Below, piece by piece: positions 19,671 through 28,815 of a DNA stretch of 64,000 bases. The stretch lies in NCBI RefSeq assembly GCF_033708015.1, contig NZ_CP137920.1, forward strand, positions 2,356,001 through 2,420,000, given 5' to 3'. The stretch comes from Proteus vulgaris. Its GTDB lineage: Bacteria > Pseudomonadota > Gammaproteobacteria > Enterobacterales > Enterobacteriaceae. Every line of letters starts with the position of its first letter. Within the stretch, counting starts at the first letter, position 1. The notes under the pieces were generated by a model, which did not search any database, was not told the DNA's origin, and saw nothing but the letters and a program-made list of their open reading frames with translations. The position numbers and the translations under genes were made by a program.

Positions 19671-20384
19671 TTAGTCTAAAGAAACACCGATTCGACGTGC
19701 AACTTCTTCGTATGCTTCAATTAATCCGCCTAAGCTTTGACGGAAACGGTCTTTATCCATTTTATCTAAGGTATTTTTATCCCATAAACGGCTTCCATCA
19801 GGAGAGAATTCATCACCTAATACAACTTTGCCATGAAATAGACCAAACTCTAGTTTAAAATCAACTAAAATAAGTCCTGCTTTATCAAAGAGTTCGCTAA
19901 GGACATCGTTTGCTTTATAACTCAAACGCTTCATTTCTGCGAGGTTTTCTTTAGACACCCAACCAAAGGTTTCACAGTAAGATTCATTCACCATCGGATC
20001 ATGGCGAGCATCATCTTTTAAGAATAAATCAAAGATTGGTGGATTTAAAAGTGTACCTTCTTCGATACCTAAACGTTTGACTAATGATCCTGCTGCACGA
20101 TTACGAATAACACATTCAACAGGTACCATATCGAGTTTTTTTACTAGCACTTCATTATCAGAAAGCAAACGTTCCATCTGCGTTGGGATACCCGCTTCTT
20201 CCAGTTTATTCATAATAAAATGGTTAAATTTGTTATTTACCATTCCTTTACGATCAAACTGTTCAATACGTTGGCCATCTAACGCTGATGTATCATTTCT
20301 GAATTCAAGGATAAGAAAATCAGAAGATTCAGTGGTATAGACCGTTTTGGCTTTTCCACGATACAACTCAGCTTTTTTCTGCAT
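19671..20384 (-). CDS. purC: SAICAR synthase (purine biosynthesis)
   Basis: PurC joins aspartate to CAIR with ATP to give SAICAR in de novo purine synthesis. The 237 residues match E. coli PurC from [16 protein letters not shown] onward. Visible signatures are [35 protein letters not shown] and [12 protein letters not shown]. The start at 20384 (MQKKAEL) follows GGAGTG at eight bases. A longer reading (MCQ...) is not supported. No convincing PurR box was found upstream. In E. coli the gene follows bamC directly, whereas here a PAP2 gene and about 490 bases of spacer intervene. Confidence 0.97.
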   Translation of the reverse strand: MQKKAELYRGKAKTVYTTESSDFLILEFRNDTSALDGQRIEQFDRKGMVNNKFNHFIMNKLEEAGIPTQMERLLSDNEVLVKKLDMVPVECVIRNRAAGSLVKRLGIEEGTLLNPPIFDLFLKDDARHDPMVNESYCETFGWVSKENLAEMKRLSYKANDVLSELFDKAGLILVDFKLEFGLFHGKVVLGDEFSPDGSRLWDKNTLDKMDKDRFRQSLGGLIEAYEEVARRIGVSLD

Positions 20385-20874
20385 CTGACACACTCCAAAG
20401 ATGTGATAGGTTTAACAAGAAATTTGCTTCCCATACTCTACTCTAGATTAGATAAAAAAGCTTTTAAAACGTGAGTACTATCACTAAAAATCTTATCCAC
20501 AACACACTGTTCACAACATTTTTTATTGAACACCTCGCCATGATTAAAAATCATATTTTAATTAATTTTATTGAATGATTACACTAATAAAAAATGGTTT
20601 GATAAAATTATCAAATATAAAAAGTCAGAATAAGAATATTAATAGATTATATCACCATATTATTTATATTTTCAGATGATATTCTTAGCAAATATTAGAT
20701 CTGTTTCAAACAACATTTATTTTGAGTAATGAATAATAAAAAACCAGATTAATTTCTTTTTATTAAAAATTAATCTGGCTATCAAGGGTAATATGACTAA
20801 GTTTTAATGATTTATCCCTTACCTGTTTTTATATTTAAAAACACATGTTATCGCTTAATCATAGTCTGCTTTAG
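20385..20874. other. AT-rich spacer between the PAP2 gene and purC
   Basis: No open frame with a usable start was found. The right part holds the terminator of the PAP2 gene (20738-20778). The left part should carry the purC promoter, but no clear -35/-10 pair or operator could be assigned. The stretch is strikingly poor in G and C, which fits DNA added between bamC and purC. Confidence 0.5.
20738..20778 (-). terminator. Rho-independent terminator of the PAP2 gene
   Basis: CCAGATTAATT (20744-20754) and AATTAATCTGG (20768-20778) form a perfect 11-bp stem. On the minus strand it is followed by six U residues and a UAUUAUU tract, about 97 bases after the PAP2 stop codon. Confidence 0.85.
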
Positions 20875-21465
20875 TTAAATAATAAAACAGTAGATCTCAT
20901 AAGCAAACCAGCCTAATAAAGCACCAGCGGGTAAATCAATTAAGTAATGTTGTTTCGTAAACATGCAAGATAATGCAATCAATAAAGGGAATAAGAAAAC
21001 CCAGGGTCCTAAAGTTGCATAAGCAAGACATGCTGTGAGTGTTGCAACGGAAACGTGCATACTTGGGAAGCAGTTTGAGGAATCATCAAAATATTGAACA
21101 AACTTAAGAAATTTCTCTGACGCCGTTTTTCCTGGATTTAAGGTACGCCAATGCGCTGGGGTTGCCACAGGGAACACAATAAAGAAAAACATTTGCATAA
21201 CTAACAAAACAATATAACTAAAAACAATCATAATAAATTGTCTTGAGTCTTGAATGATCCAATTAAGATATAAAATTGCAGGATAATATAAAAAACTATA
21301 GATCCATGACCACCATGGCCAGAAGGGAATTTTTTCATCGATTGGTGAATTAATAATTTTCACTTCTCTCAATGTATATCGTTGAGTAAAAAAATAAAAT
21401 TGATAAACACCTACAATAAGTATTCCACTTAATATCAAGTGAATAATCATATCACCTGCACTCAT
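20875..21465 (-). CDS. PAP2-family membrane phosphatase/phosphotransferase
   Basis: This 196-residue inner-membrane protein has about five hydrophobic segments. It carries the PAP2 signatures NCFPSMHVSVAT (nucleophile-assisting His) and TKQHYLIDLPAGALLGW (catalytic His and Asp). The first PAP2 motif is not clear. The FPSMH form is like the Aur1/inositol-phosphotransferase-type branch, so it may act on a lipid phosphate or transfer a headgroup. The substrate is unknown. It is a single gene with its own terminator and AT-rich flanks, placed between bamC and purC, which are adjacent in E. coli. Confidence 0.85.
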   Translation of the reverse strand: MSAGDMIIHLILSGILIVGVYQFYFFTQRYTLREVKIINSPIDEKIPFWPWWSWIYSFLYYPAILYLNWIIQDSRQFIMIVFSYIVLLVMQMFFFIVFPVATPAHWRTLNPGKTASEKFLKFVQYFDDSSNCFPSMHVSVATLTACLAYATLGPWVFLFPLLIALSCMFTKQHYLIDLPAGALLGWFAYEIYCFII

Positions 21466-21695
21466 AAATACTCCTTCATATAGTCAGAGAATGCTTTGTT
21501 ATTTTTATTTAAGAATAAGAATTGACGCAATATTGCATAAAATTAAGCATATTGCATTAAGATTAATATTATTAATAAAATTAAGCTAAACCTATCATTA
21601 AAAGAGTATTCCATTAATGATGTTTAATCTGATCGTTCCAATTATATTTTGATAAATAAATTTCAATTTATATTAATAAAATTAAGTTAAGAGCA

Positions 21696-21728
21696 TAAAA
21701 AAGCCGCACAACATTTATTGCGCGGCTT
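21696..21728 (-). terminator. Terminator after bamC
   Basis: Stem arms AAGCCGC (21701-21707) and GCGGCTT (21722-21728) are followed on the minus strand by a run of U (complement of AAAAAA just left of the stem). It ends the dapA-bamC operon 24 bases after the bamC stop. Confidence 0.88.
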
Positions 21729-21751
21729 CTCATTTTTTTAAAAAATAGTGC

Positions 21752-22798
21752 TTATTTAACAGGCTTACTAAAAGCAGCTTTCAGTGCAGCAACCATTTGA
21801 TCATTTTGTGATTGTGTTAATGGTTTACCTTTATCACTGATAAATTGTAAACTACTGCGGTTATTTAAATCGCCAACTTGTAACTTATAATCAGCTTCTT
21901 CAACCGTTGGTCTATCAACCCCTAACGAACTCCAGTTTGCACTGCTCATTCCTTTATAGGTTACTTCAATTGAACCTTTAGAACGTGTACGATCGCCCAT
22001 CTTCATACCCACACTTTCTAATGCAATAGGTAATCTATCCCAAACGACATCAAATGGTGCACGAACGATAATCACTGGAAGACCTGCATTATCACTGCCA
22101 CTTTGGACATCAATAATACCTTGTAAGCTACTGCTTGCCGTATTTTCGCTTAAATTACGCATACGGTTTAAACCATCAACCAATTCGTTAAGCATTAAAA
22201 TATTGTAACGCTTCACTTCAGACGGATCCGTCACCTCAGTTTCGCCTTGACGTAAACCTTCGTTAGTCACCGTTAACGAAATCACATTGCCTGACTGAGC
22301 AATCACTAAACGCTGACGTGTTTGGAAAGGTACGTTTTCATCAGCACGTAACCATGTGATCCAATCAGTATGGATCTCTTTTTGCCCTGCATCACTTTGA
22401 GCAATCGCAACCCCTTTTTCTTTTAAGATAGTATTAATTTGCTCATACAAGGTTGTATTTTCAGGTGAATTTGGTAATAACAGACGGCTGTTATCTGCAT
22501 TATTTTCACTACGTGAACCACTTAACAAATTCAGTGCTTGAGTTGGTGGACGAATATCAAGCGCTAAACCAACAGGTTCAGTTTTTTTAGGGGTTGGAAT
22601 ATCATATTCCCCATTTTGCAAAGGCAACACCATACCCGCCGGAATCGCTAAATTCTTTAGCCCTGCCGTCTCTAAATAAGACTCATCACCACTGACCTGA
22701 CGTTTATAGCGCTGATCACTTGAACAGGCTGCCAGTAAAACCACCAGCGACAGACCCGCGACTTTCATAATCTTTGATTTATGCAATAGTGTTGCCAT
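21752..22798 (-). CDS. bamC: Outer-membrane assembly lipoprotein BamC
   Basis: BamC (NlpB) is a lipoprotein of the BAM complex that folds beta-barrel proteins into the outer membrane. The 348 residues start with a signal ending in the lipobox LLAAC (Cys25). The conserved unstructured segment after lipidation contacts BamD (SDQRYKRQVSGDESYLE), and two helix-grip domains follow (roughly 100-215 and 230-345). Length matches the E. coli protein. It lies 16 bases after dapA and is co-transcribed with it, as in E. coli. Confidence 0.96.
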   Translation of the reverse strand: MATLLHKSKIMKVAGLSLVVLLAACSSDQRYKRQVSGDESYLETAGLKNLAIPAGMVLPLQNGEYDIPTPKKTEPVGLALDIRPPTQALNLLSGSRSENNADNSRLLLPNSPENTTLYEQINTILKEKGVAIAQSDAGQKEIHTDWITWLRADENVPFQTRQRLVIAQSGNVISLTVTNEGLRQGETEVTDPSEVKRYNILMLNELVDGLNRMRNLSENTASSSLQGIIDVQSGSDNAGLPVIIVRAPFDVVWDRLPIALESVGMKMGDRTRSKGSIEVTYKGMSSANWSSLGVDRPTVEEADYKLQVGDLNNRSSLQFISDKGKPLTQSQNDQMVAALKAAFSKPVK

Positions 22799-22814
22799 TA
22801 AAATTCCCTAAGTT

Positions 22815-23714
22815 TTACAGTATTCCCGCTGTTAACAGCGCTTTCTCAACAATTTGCTGACCTGATGATGTCAATGGAGTCATAGGTAAGCGCAATGTGG
22901 CGTCTTCAATCAATCCAATACGTTGACACGCCCATTTAGCAGGGATTGGATTAGGTTCAACAAATAACTGATGATGTAGATCCATCAGACGTCGATTCAG
23001 TTCACGTGCTTTCGTAAACTCACCCGCATTTGCTAATCGACATAATTCTACCATCTCTGACGCTGCAACGTTAGCAGTAACCGAAATAACACCATGGCCG
23101 CCAAGTTGCATAAAGTCTAATGATGATGCGTCATCACCACTTAATAAGATAAAACTATCATCATTAACCAACTCTTGGATTTGACTAACACGACTTAAGT
23201 TCCCTGTCGCCTCTTTAATTGCCACAATATTATCCAACTTGGCTAAACGTGCAACTGTTACAGGCAATAAATCACATCCAGTACGACCTGGTACATTATA
23301 CAGGATTTGTGGTAATGCCGTGCTTTCAGAAATCGCTTTAAAGTGCTGATATAACCCTTCTTGTGAAGGTTTATTATAATATGGTGTTACACTTAAACAA
23401 CCTGCAATACCTTTATTTTCAAACTGTTGTGTAAACCAGACAGCTTCAGATGTTGCATTAGCACCTGTACCCGCTATGACCGGAATACGCCCATCAGCCA
23501 TATCTAGCGTCATCAGAACCACATCAACATGCTCGTCATGACTTAATGTTGCAGATTCTCCTGTTGTACCGACAGAAACAATGGCGGCACTGCCTGCATT
23601 AACATGATAGTCAACTAATTTACGTAAACTAACCCGGTCAACATTGCCTTTTGCGTCCATTGGTGTAACCAATGCCACCATACTGCCTGTAAAATTAAAT
23701 TCGTTATTCACCAT
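22815..23714 (-). CDS. dapA: 4-hydroxy-tetrahydrodipicolinate synthase
   Basis: DapA condenses pyruvate with aspartate semialdehyde in the first committed step of lysine/diaminopimelate synthesis. The protein of about 299 residues is a TIM barrel with the motifs [46 protein letters not shown] (catalytic Tyr) and the Schiff-base Lys in [11 protein letters not shown]. Two ATGs compete, at 23720 and 23714. The second is preferred because GGAG lies eight bases before it and only three before the first. A short N-terminal extension (MVNNEFN) precedes the usual [12 protein letters not shown]. Confidence 0.96.
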   Translation of the reverse strand: MVNNEFNFTGSMVALVTPMDAKGNVDRVSLRKLVDYHVNAGSAAIVSVGTTGESATLSHDEHVDVVLMTLDMADGRIPVIAGTGANATSEAVWFTQQFENKGIAGCLSVTPYYNKPSQEGLYQHFKAISESTALPQILYNVPGRTGCDLLPVTVARLAKLDNIVAIKEATGNLSRVSQIQELVNDDSFILLSGDDASSLDFMQLGGHGVISVTANVAASEMVELCRLANAGEFTKARELNRRLMDLHHQLFVEPNPIPAKWACQRIGLIEDATLRLPMTPLTSSGQQIVEKALLTAGIL

Positions 23715-23929
23715 AATCATTGCTCCGAGATAGACGTATACTCAATGGTACTCATTCATTGCTCTATTGAAAACTACTTAACCCTAGGTTTCTAATGAAA
23801 TTTGCTAATATTCTTTGATATGAATTAAAGAGATATAATAATTGAAGATAGTGAGCAAGGGATCTTGGCAGAAATCAAAATTTGTGTTTACCTGTTAAGA
23901 ATAAACTGAAAGTCAAAAGGAACCTTATT

Positions 23930-24487
23930 TTGCCCATACCTGATAAACATTTTCTCGTCATTACTGCATTGGGGGCTGACCGTCCTGGTATTGTTGATAC
24001 CATTACACAATTAGTCAGCCAGTGTGGATGTAATATCGAGGACAGCCGACTTGCGATGTTTGGTCAAGAGTTTACGTTTATCATGCTACTTTCAGGTGGC
24101 TGGAACGCTATCGCACAATTAGAAGCGTTGTTGCCCATTAAAAGTGCGGAACTGGATTTATTGACCGTAATGAAAAGAACCACCAATGGCGCACCGATTA
24201 CCTATCCTTCAACCATCGCAGCGAAAGTTGATATTGAAGATGCGCCCGGTATTGTAGAACGCTTTACTAATCTATTTAGCCAACATAATTTTAATCTTGC
24301 TGAATTAATATCTAAAACACATCCATCAGAAGATGGCTCACCTGCCCGTTTAGAAATACAAATTACGGCGCATAATCCATTAGATGATCATGGTCTTGTT
24401 ATTAATGAGAAATTTAATCAATTATGTACAGAGCTGAACGCTCAAGGCACAATAAGTATCGTAAATAGTCTGATGATGAAACAGTAA
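23930..24487 (+). CDS. gcvR: Glycine cleavage system repressor GcvR (TTG start)
   Basis: GcvR binds GcvA and switches it from activator to repressor of the glycine cleavage operon. The protein of about 185 residues contains two ACT domains (HFLVITALGADRPGIVDTITQLV at the start; AAKVDIEDAPGIVERFTNLF near residue 97). It also carries the conserved CGCNIEDSRLAMFGQEFTFIMLLSG. The start is not ATG. The best candidate is TTG at 23930, seven bases after AAAAGGAA, which gives MPIPDKHFLVITALGADRPG and aligns with E. coli GcvR. The open frame extends upstream to 23882 but without homology. It is followed closely by bcp, as in E. coli. Confidence 0.93.
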   Translation: MPIPDKHFLVITALGADRPGIVDTITQLVSQCGCNIEDSRLAMFGQEFTFIMLLSGGWNAIAQLEALLPIKSAELDLLTVMKRTTNGAPITYPSTIAAKVDIEDAPGIVERFTNLFSQHNFNLAELISKTHPSEDGSPARLEIQITAHNPLDDHGLVINEKFNQLCTELNAQGTISIVNSLMMKQ

Positions 24488-24504
24488 AAATGGAGAATGA
24501 CCTA

Positions 24505-24975
24505 ATGAACCCATTAAAAGCCGGTGAAAAGGCGCCTCAATTTAGTCTGCCCGACCAAGATGGAGAAACAATTAATTTATCTGATTTCGCAGGCCAACGT
24601 GTGCTCGTTTATTTTTACCCTAAAGCAATGACACCGGGTTGTACGACTCAAGCTTGTGGCTTACGTGATGAAATGGATGCTCTAAAAAAAGCCAAAGTTG
24701 AAGTATTAGGCATCAGTACAGATAAATCAGAGAAACTTTCTCGTTTCGCTGAAAAAGAGATGTTAAATTTTACATTACTTTCAGATGAAGATCATAAGAT
24801 CGCAGAAGAATTTGGTATCTGGGGAGAAAAGCAATTTATGGGGAAAACTTACGATGGAATTCATCGTACCACATTCTTAATTGATAAAAATGGGGTTATC
24901 GAACACGTATTTGATAACTTTAAAACCAGTAATCACCATCAAATCGTTCTTGAATATCTCGCTCAGCATCCATAA
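24505..24975 (+). CDS. bcp: Thioredoxin-dependent thiol peroxidase Bcp
   Basis: Bcp is a cytosolic peroxiredoxin that reduces hydrogen peroxide and organic peroxides with electrons from thioredoxin. The 156 residues begin MNPLKAGEKAPQFSLPDQDG as in E. coli. The peroxidatic Cys lies in YFYPKAMTPGCTTQACGLRDE, with a second Cys five residues later, and Arg lies in DGIHRTTFLID. The ATG at 24505 is chosen over the one at 24490 because GGAG sits nine bases upstream and homology begins there. It lies 17 bases from gcvR, is probably co-transcribed with it, and ends at a strong terminator. Confidence 0.96.
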   Translation: MNPLKAGEKAPQFSLPDQDGETINLSDFAGQRVLVYFYPKAMTPGCTTQACGLRDEMDALKKAKVEVLGISTDKSEKLSRFAEKEMLNFTLLSDEDHKIAEEFGIWGEKQFMGKTYDGIHRTTFLIDKNGVIEHVFDNFKTSNHHQIVLEYLAQHP

Positions 24976-24993
24976 TAAAGATTTCGAATTGAT

Positions 24994-25027
24994 AAAAAAA
25001 CAGACAGTGTAAACTGTCTGTTTTTTT
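24994..25027. terminator. Bidirectional terminator between bcp and perM
   Basis: A 15-bp perfect stem (24994-25008 with 25013-25027) consists of A7 plus CAGACAGT, a GTAA loop, and ACTGTCTG plus T7. It has U-runs on both strands between convergent genes. Confidence 0.92.
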
Positions 25028-25050
25028 AATGCATTCCCTGTTCAAAAAAC

Positions 25051-26127
25051 TTAACTTTTCTTTATATGTTGCTCATTTGCAATTTCATCAGGCAATGCAT
25101 GCAATACTGCTTTTATCAGTGTTGCTAATGGGATAGCAAAGAAAACCCCCCAAAAACCCCACATTCCACCGAATATAATCACTGATAATATAATGACTAA
25201 AGGATGCATATTTACAGCTTCAGAATACAAAATTGGCACTAATAAATTACTATCTAATCCTTGAACAACAAGATAAGCAATAAATAATGCCCAGAAATCA
25301 GAGCCTAATCCCCACTGAGATAATGCAATCACAATAACGGGGATTGTTGCTAAAACGGCACCAACATAAGGGACTAAAACAGAAACACCAACAATCACAG
25401 CCAGTAATACAGAGTAGCGTAAGTCAAAGAAAGCAAATACAAAATAAGTGAAAATACCCACAATTATCATTTCAGTGACTTTACCGCGAATATAATTCGT
25501 AATTTGTTGGTTAACTTCAATCCAAACTTGTGCTGCCAATATTCTGTTTTTGGGTAAAACACGACGAACTGCATTGAGCATTTGTTGCTTATCTTTAAGT
25601 AAGAAGAACGTCATTAAAGGAACAAGAATAAGATAAATTGACAGTGTAATAATGCCGATTAACGAAGCTAAAGACACTTTTAATACTGATTCCGCCACTG
25701 TTGAGAACTTACTGCGTAAGTTTTCTGCCATCATATCAACAATGCCAGCATCCATTAATGCGGGGAAACGATCGGGTAATTCATGTGCAAATGCATTGAA
25801 CTTATTGATCATATTAGGGATGTCTGAAATCAATGTCATCCCTTGCTGCCATACGGTTGGCGCTAAAATCAAAATAACAATGGCACTAATACCGATAAAG
25901 AGTGTCAGAATTATCGATACTGCCCATATACGAGCACATCCTAATTTTTCAAGTAAATGCGTTGGCCACTCTAAAAGATAAGCGAGCACAATTGCCACTA
26001 ATAAAGGAGCAAGTATGCCACTAAAGAAATACAGAATTGAAAAGCCAGCAATCAAAATGACCACAAGGGCGATAACTTGTGGATCAGCGAATCGGCGTTT
26101 GTACCATTGAACAAGCAAGTCCAGCAT
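25051..26127 (-). CDS. perM: AI-2E-family permease PerM
   Basis: PerM (YfgO) is an inner-membrane protein of the AI-2 exporter-like superfamily, with about eight membrane segments in 358 residues. It follows E. coli PerM along its length. Matching segments are QWYKRRFADPQVIALVVIL, SGILAPLLVAIVLAYLLEWP, QQITNYIRGKVTEMIIVGI, and SEAVNMHPLVIILSVIIFGGMWGFWGVFFAIPLATLIKA (in part). The transported substrate is unsettled. The gene is divergent from bepA, with a promoter-containing gap of about 150 bases. Confidence 0.93.
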   Translation of the reverse strand: MLDLLVQWYKRRFADPQVIALVVILIAGFSILYFFSGILAPLLVAIVLAYLLEWPTHLLEKLGCARIWAVSIILTLFIGISAIVILILAPTVWQQGMTLISDIPNMINKFNAFAHELPDRFPALMDAGIVDMMAENLRSKFSTVAESVLKVSLASLIGIITLSIYLILVPLMTFFLLKDKQQMLNAVRRVLPKNRILAAQVWIEVNQQITNYIRGKVTEMIIVGIFTYFVFAFFDLRYSVLLAVIVGVSVLVPYVGAVLATIPVIVIALSQWGLGSDFWALFIAYLVVQGLDSNLLVPILYSEAVNMHPLVIILSVIIFGGMWGFWGVFFAIPLATLIKAVLHALPDEIANEQHIKKS

Positions 26128-26281
26128 GAAAATAAAGATCCTTTATAATAATCAAAACAATAGAGCTGTATGTATTCATTTACATAAGCAATAATCTTTT
26201 GACAGATTTTACGTTAGGTTTTGCTATCATACATCATCAATTATTAATTTTTCGTTAAGATAGCCATCAGGATACAGTTGT

Positions 26282-27754
26282 ATGAAACTCAGACTTAAAA
26301 AACCCTTAGTCGCGCTTCTTGTTTCTGCGTTGCTATCAACATCAGTAATGCCAGCACATGCTGCGATTGATATTGAAGACTCCTTACCTGATATGGGAAC
26401 CACTGCTGGTTCAACGCTGAGTATTAACCAAGAAATCGCTATGGGTGATTACTATACTCGCCAACTGCGAAATAGTGCACCATTAGTTTTTGATCCGTTA
26501 CTTTCTAACTATATTAACAATTTAGGGCAAAAACTTGTTTCTAATGCCAGTTCGGTAAAAACCCCTTTTCATTTCTATCTCGTTAATAATCCTAATATTA
26601 ACGCCTTTGCTTATTTTGGGGGAAATATTGTTTTACATTCAGCCCTCTTTCGATATAGCCGAAATGAGAGTGAATTAGCTTCTGTCATAGCACATGAAAT
26701 CACACACGTTACTCAACGACATCTAGCGAGAATGCTTGAAGATCAAGCTAAAACAACGCCTCTTGCCCTTGCTGGTGTATTAGGCTCTATTCTAATCTTT
26801 ATGGCAAACCCAAATGCAGGCCTTGCAACTTTCACGGGAAGTATGGCGGGAATGCAGCAGAATATGATCACATTCACACAAATGAACGAACAAGAAGCAG
26901 ATCGTATCGGAATACAGACACTTTATCGTGCAGGGTTTGATCCCAAAGGAATGCCTGACTTTATGCAAATTCTTGCTGACCAAGTGCGATATAGCTCCAA
27001 ACCACCAGAAATGTTATTAACGCACCCCTTACCCGATAGTCGATTATCCGATGCAAGAAGCCGAGCAAGTCAATATCCTGCGCAACAGGTTCCACAGTCG
27101 GCTGACTTTCTGTTTGCTAAAATGCGTGTCTTAACTATGCTGACGAAAAATCCTACATCAGAGAATGCATTACAAACGATACTTGATCAATTTAAGCAAG
27201 GTACAGCGCTTGAAAAGTCAGCCGCAAATTATGCGCAAATCCTGATCTATTCTCGTGATCGCAAATTTGATGATGCAAGAAAACTACTCACTCCGATGTT
27301 AGAAAAAGAGCCAAATAATATTTGGCTTATTGATGCCATGACGGATATCGATTTAGAACAAAATCGGGCAAGTGATGCAGTTGCAAGATTACAATTAGCG
27401 TTAAAACAAAGACCTAATAACAATGTTATTATTGCTAACTTGGCAAATGCCTATATGCATAATAAGCAATATAACGAAGCGAATCGACTGCTTTATCGTT
27501 ATACCTTTGATAATCCAAATGATCCTATTGGCTGGCAATTAATGGCCGAAAACGCAGCTAAACAAGGTGACCGAGCCCATGAATTAGCCGCTTATGCGGA
27601 GGATCTAGCACTTAGAGGTGATTTTGAAACAGCGATTCGATACTTAGGTGATGCAAGTAGACAAGTTAAACTAGGTAGTAATGATCAAGCTCGCTTTGAT
27701 GCGCGCATTGACCAGTTAAGAAAACTACAACAAAGAGACAGTCAATTTAAATAA
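26282..27754 (+). CDS. bepA: Periplasmic metalloprotease/chaperone BepA
   Basis: BepA (YfgC) assists maturation or degradation of outer-membrane proteins such as LptD and interacts with the BAM complex. The 490 residues start with a signal peptide (KKPLVALLVSALLSTSVMPAHA). An M48 peptidase domain carries the zinc motif HEITH near residue 139 (VIAHEITHVTQRHLARM) and the third ligand in NEQEADRIG. A C-terminal TPR region (about 310-480) holds repeated LQLALKQRPNNNVIIANLANAYM-type helices. It is nine bases upstream of the arsC-like gene, as in E. coli. Confidence 0.95.
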   Translation: MKLRLKKPLVALLVSALLSTSVMPAHAAIDIEDSLPDMGTTAGSTLSINQEIAMGDYYTRQLRNSAPLVFDPLLSNYINNLGQKLVSNASSVKTPFHFYLVNNPNINAFAYFGGNIVLHSALFRYSRNESELASVIAHEITHVTQRHLARMLEDQAKTTPLALAGVLGSILIFMANPNAGLATFTGSMAGMQQNMITFTQMNEQEADRIGIQTLYRAGFDPKGMPDFMQILADQVRYSSKPPEMLLTHPLPDSRLSDARSRASQYPAQQVPQSADFLFAKMRVLTMLTKNPTSENALQTILDQFKQGTALEKSAANYAQILIYSRDRKFDDARKLLTPMLEKEPNNIWLIDAMTDIDLEQNRASDAVARLQLALKQRPNNNVIIANLANAYMHNKQYNEANRLLYRYTFDNPNDPIGWQLMAENAAKQGDRAHELAAYAEDLALRGDFETAIRYLGDASRQVKLGSNDQARFDARIDQLRKLQQRDSQFK

Positions 27755-27762
27755 GGGACACT

Positions 27763-28119
27763 ATGACCAAGAAAGTGACTATTTATCATAATCCACGCTG
27801 TTCAAAAAGTCGTGAAACTTTACATTTACTAGAAGAAATGCAAATAACGCCTAATGTTATTCACTATCTAGATACAGCACCTTCCGTTACCGAGCTGAAA
27901 ACACTACTGAAAGCACTAGGTTTTAATGATGCAAGAGCATTAATGCGTACAAAAGAAGACATTTATAAAACGCTAAAACTCGCTGATGAAACATCACAAG
28001 ATGCATTAATTCAAGCAATGCATGAAAATCCTAAGCTTATTGAACGCCCTATTGTGGTTGTCGGTAATAAAGCCCGCCTAGGTCGCCCACCAGAGCAAGT
28101 AAAAGAACTGTTTAATTAA
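27763..28119 (+). CDS. yfgD: ArsC-family arsenate reductase-like protein (YfgD)
   Basis: This 118-residue thioredoxin-fold protein is of the ArsC family. It has the active-site Cys in YHNPRCSKSRETL (residue 13) and the conserved Arg in ERPIVVVGNKARLGRPPE, and it matches E. coli YfgD. It may be a glutaredoxin-dependent arsenate reductase, but no arsenic-resistance genes are near. It follows bepA by nine bases and ends at an intrinsic terminator. Confidence 0.93.
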   Translation: MTKKVTIYHNPRCSKSRETLHLLEEMQITPNVIHYLDTAPSVTELKTLLKALGFNDARALMRTKEDIYKTLKLADETSQDALIQAMHENPKLIERPIVVVGNKARLGRPPEQVKELFN

Positions 28120-28131
28120 TCTTCAAGGTTC

Positions 28132-28169
28132 AAAGCCCATATTTATGTTCTGACATCTATGGGCTTTTT
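28132..28169 (+). terminator. Terminator after yfgD
   Basis: AAAGCCCAT (28132-28140) pairs with ATGGGCTTT (28159-28167), followed by T residues on the plus strand. The stop codon of yfgD is 13 bases upstream. Confidence 0.85.
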
Positions 28170-28374
28170 CTATTTACTTCATTATTCATCCCGCAATCGT
28201 TTACTCTATTTTCTCAATTAAGAAATAAATTATTTAATGTTGTAAAATTGTAAATATTACAATTAGCAAAGTGTTCCTTATTTCCACAATAGAAAAAAAC
28301 TAACCGCTTTATGCTTTCAAAATTTTTCATCTCAATTTCATATTTTTTATGAGTAAGAAATCGACATTTTTGAA

Positions 28375-28396
28375 AACTTTTATCAAGATCACATCT
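28375..28396 (+). promoter_or_regulatory. CRP-like site
   Basis: The right half AGATCACATCT matches the CRP half-site AGATCACATTT at 10 of 11 positions and the left half AACTTTTATCA at 7 of 11, so about 17 of 22 overall by hand count. It lies about 430 bases upstream of the nupG-type start. Confidence 0.55.
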
Positions 28397-28447
28397 CACC
28401 GCATAAACTCACAATTATAAGAAAAAAATAATCATGTGTTTCATTTA

Positions 28448-28469
28448 TATTGTGACTCAAGTCTCTTTA
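28448..28469 (+). promoter_or_regulatory. Second CRP-like site
   Basis: It has a perfect TGTGA left core (28451-28455), six spacer bases, and a TCTCT right core (3 of 5). The centre lies 73 bases, about seven helical turns, after the first CRP-like site. This recalls the tandem CRP sites of CytR-controlled promoters. Confidence 0.4.
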
Positions 28470-28815
28470 CACAAATGCATTCCTACATATCATGGTCATC
28501 AGAAAATATGATAGCAGAATTGCTAAACAATAAATTCTCGCCAAAATATTTTTTCACTATCATCCAAGAAAGAAATTAACAAGACATATACATTTAAAAC
28601 AATACTGCAACACAGCAATAAGCTTTCAATTTGTTATTTGCTCTATCTCTTCTTTTATTGTTGTTTTTTCAACTTGATTACAATTAATCAGTGTGAAATG
28701 AAGTTATAGATGCATATGAAATAAACAACGTTATAGCCAACATGATGGGCAATTAAAACTGACCAATCACCATTATTGGTGTCGGGTGATTGCTAGGCGG
28801 CTAATAGGAAAACAG

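Larger units (their letters stand above)
28171..28815 (+). promoter_or_regulatory. Long AT-rich regulatory region upstream of the nupG-type gene
   Basis: About 645 bases with no supported gene. It contains two CRP-like sites (28375-28396 and 28448-28469) and runs of A/T, and ends with the TAGGAAA ribosome-binding sequence before 28816. The small frame on the minus strand at 28214-28399 is not supported. A transporter gene of this type is controlled by CRP, CytR and DeoR in E. coli, which would fit a long control region. Confidence 0.5.

Noticed and set aside
20385..20470. Possible PurR box upstream of purC
   Set aside because: The best candidate (GCAAATTTCTTG type) lacks the central CG and matches too few key positions.
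28214..28399. 61-residue minus-strand frame upstream of the transporter
   Set aside because: No ribosome-binding site or recognisable features, and it overlaps the CRP-like site.
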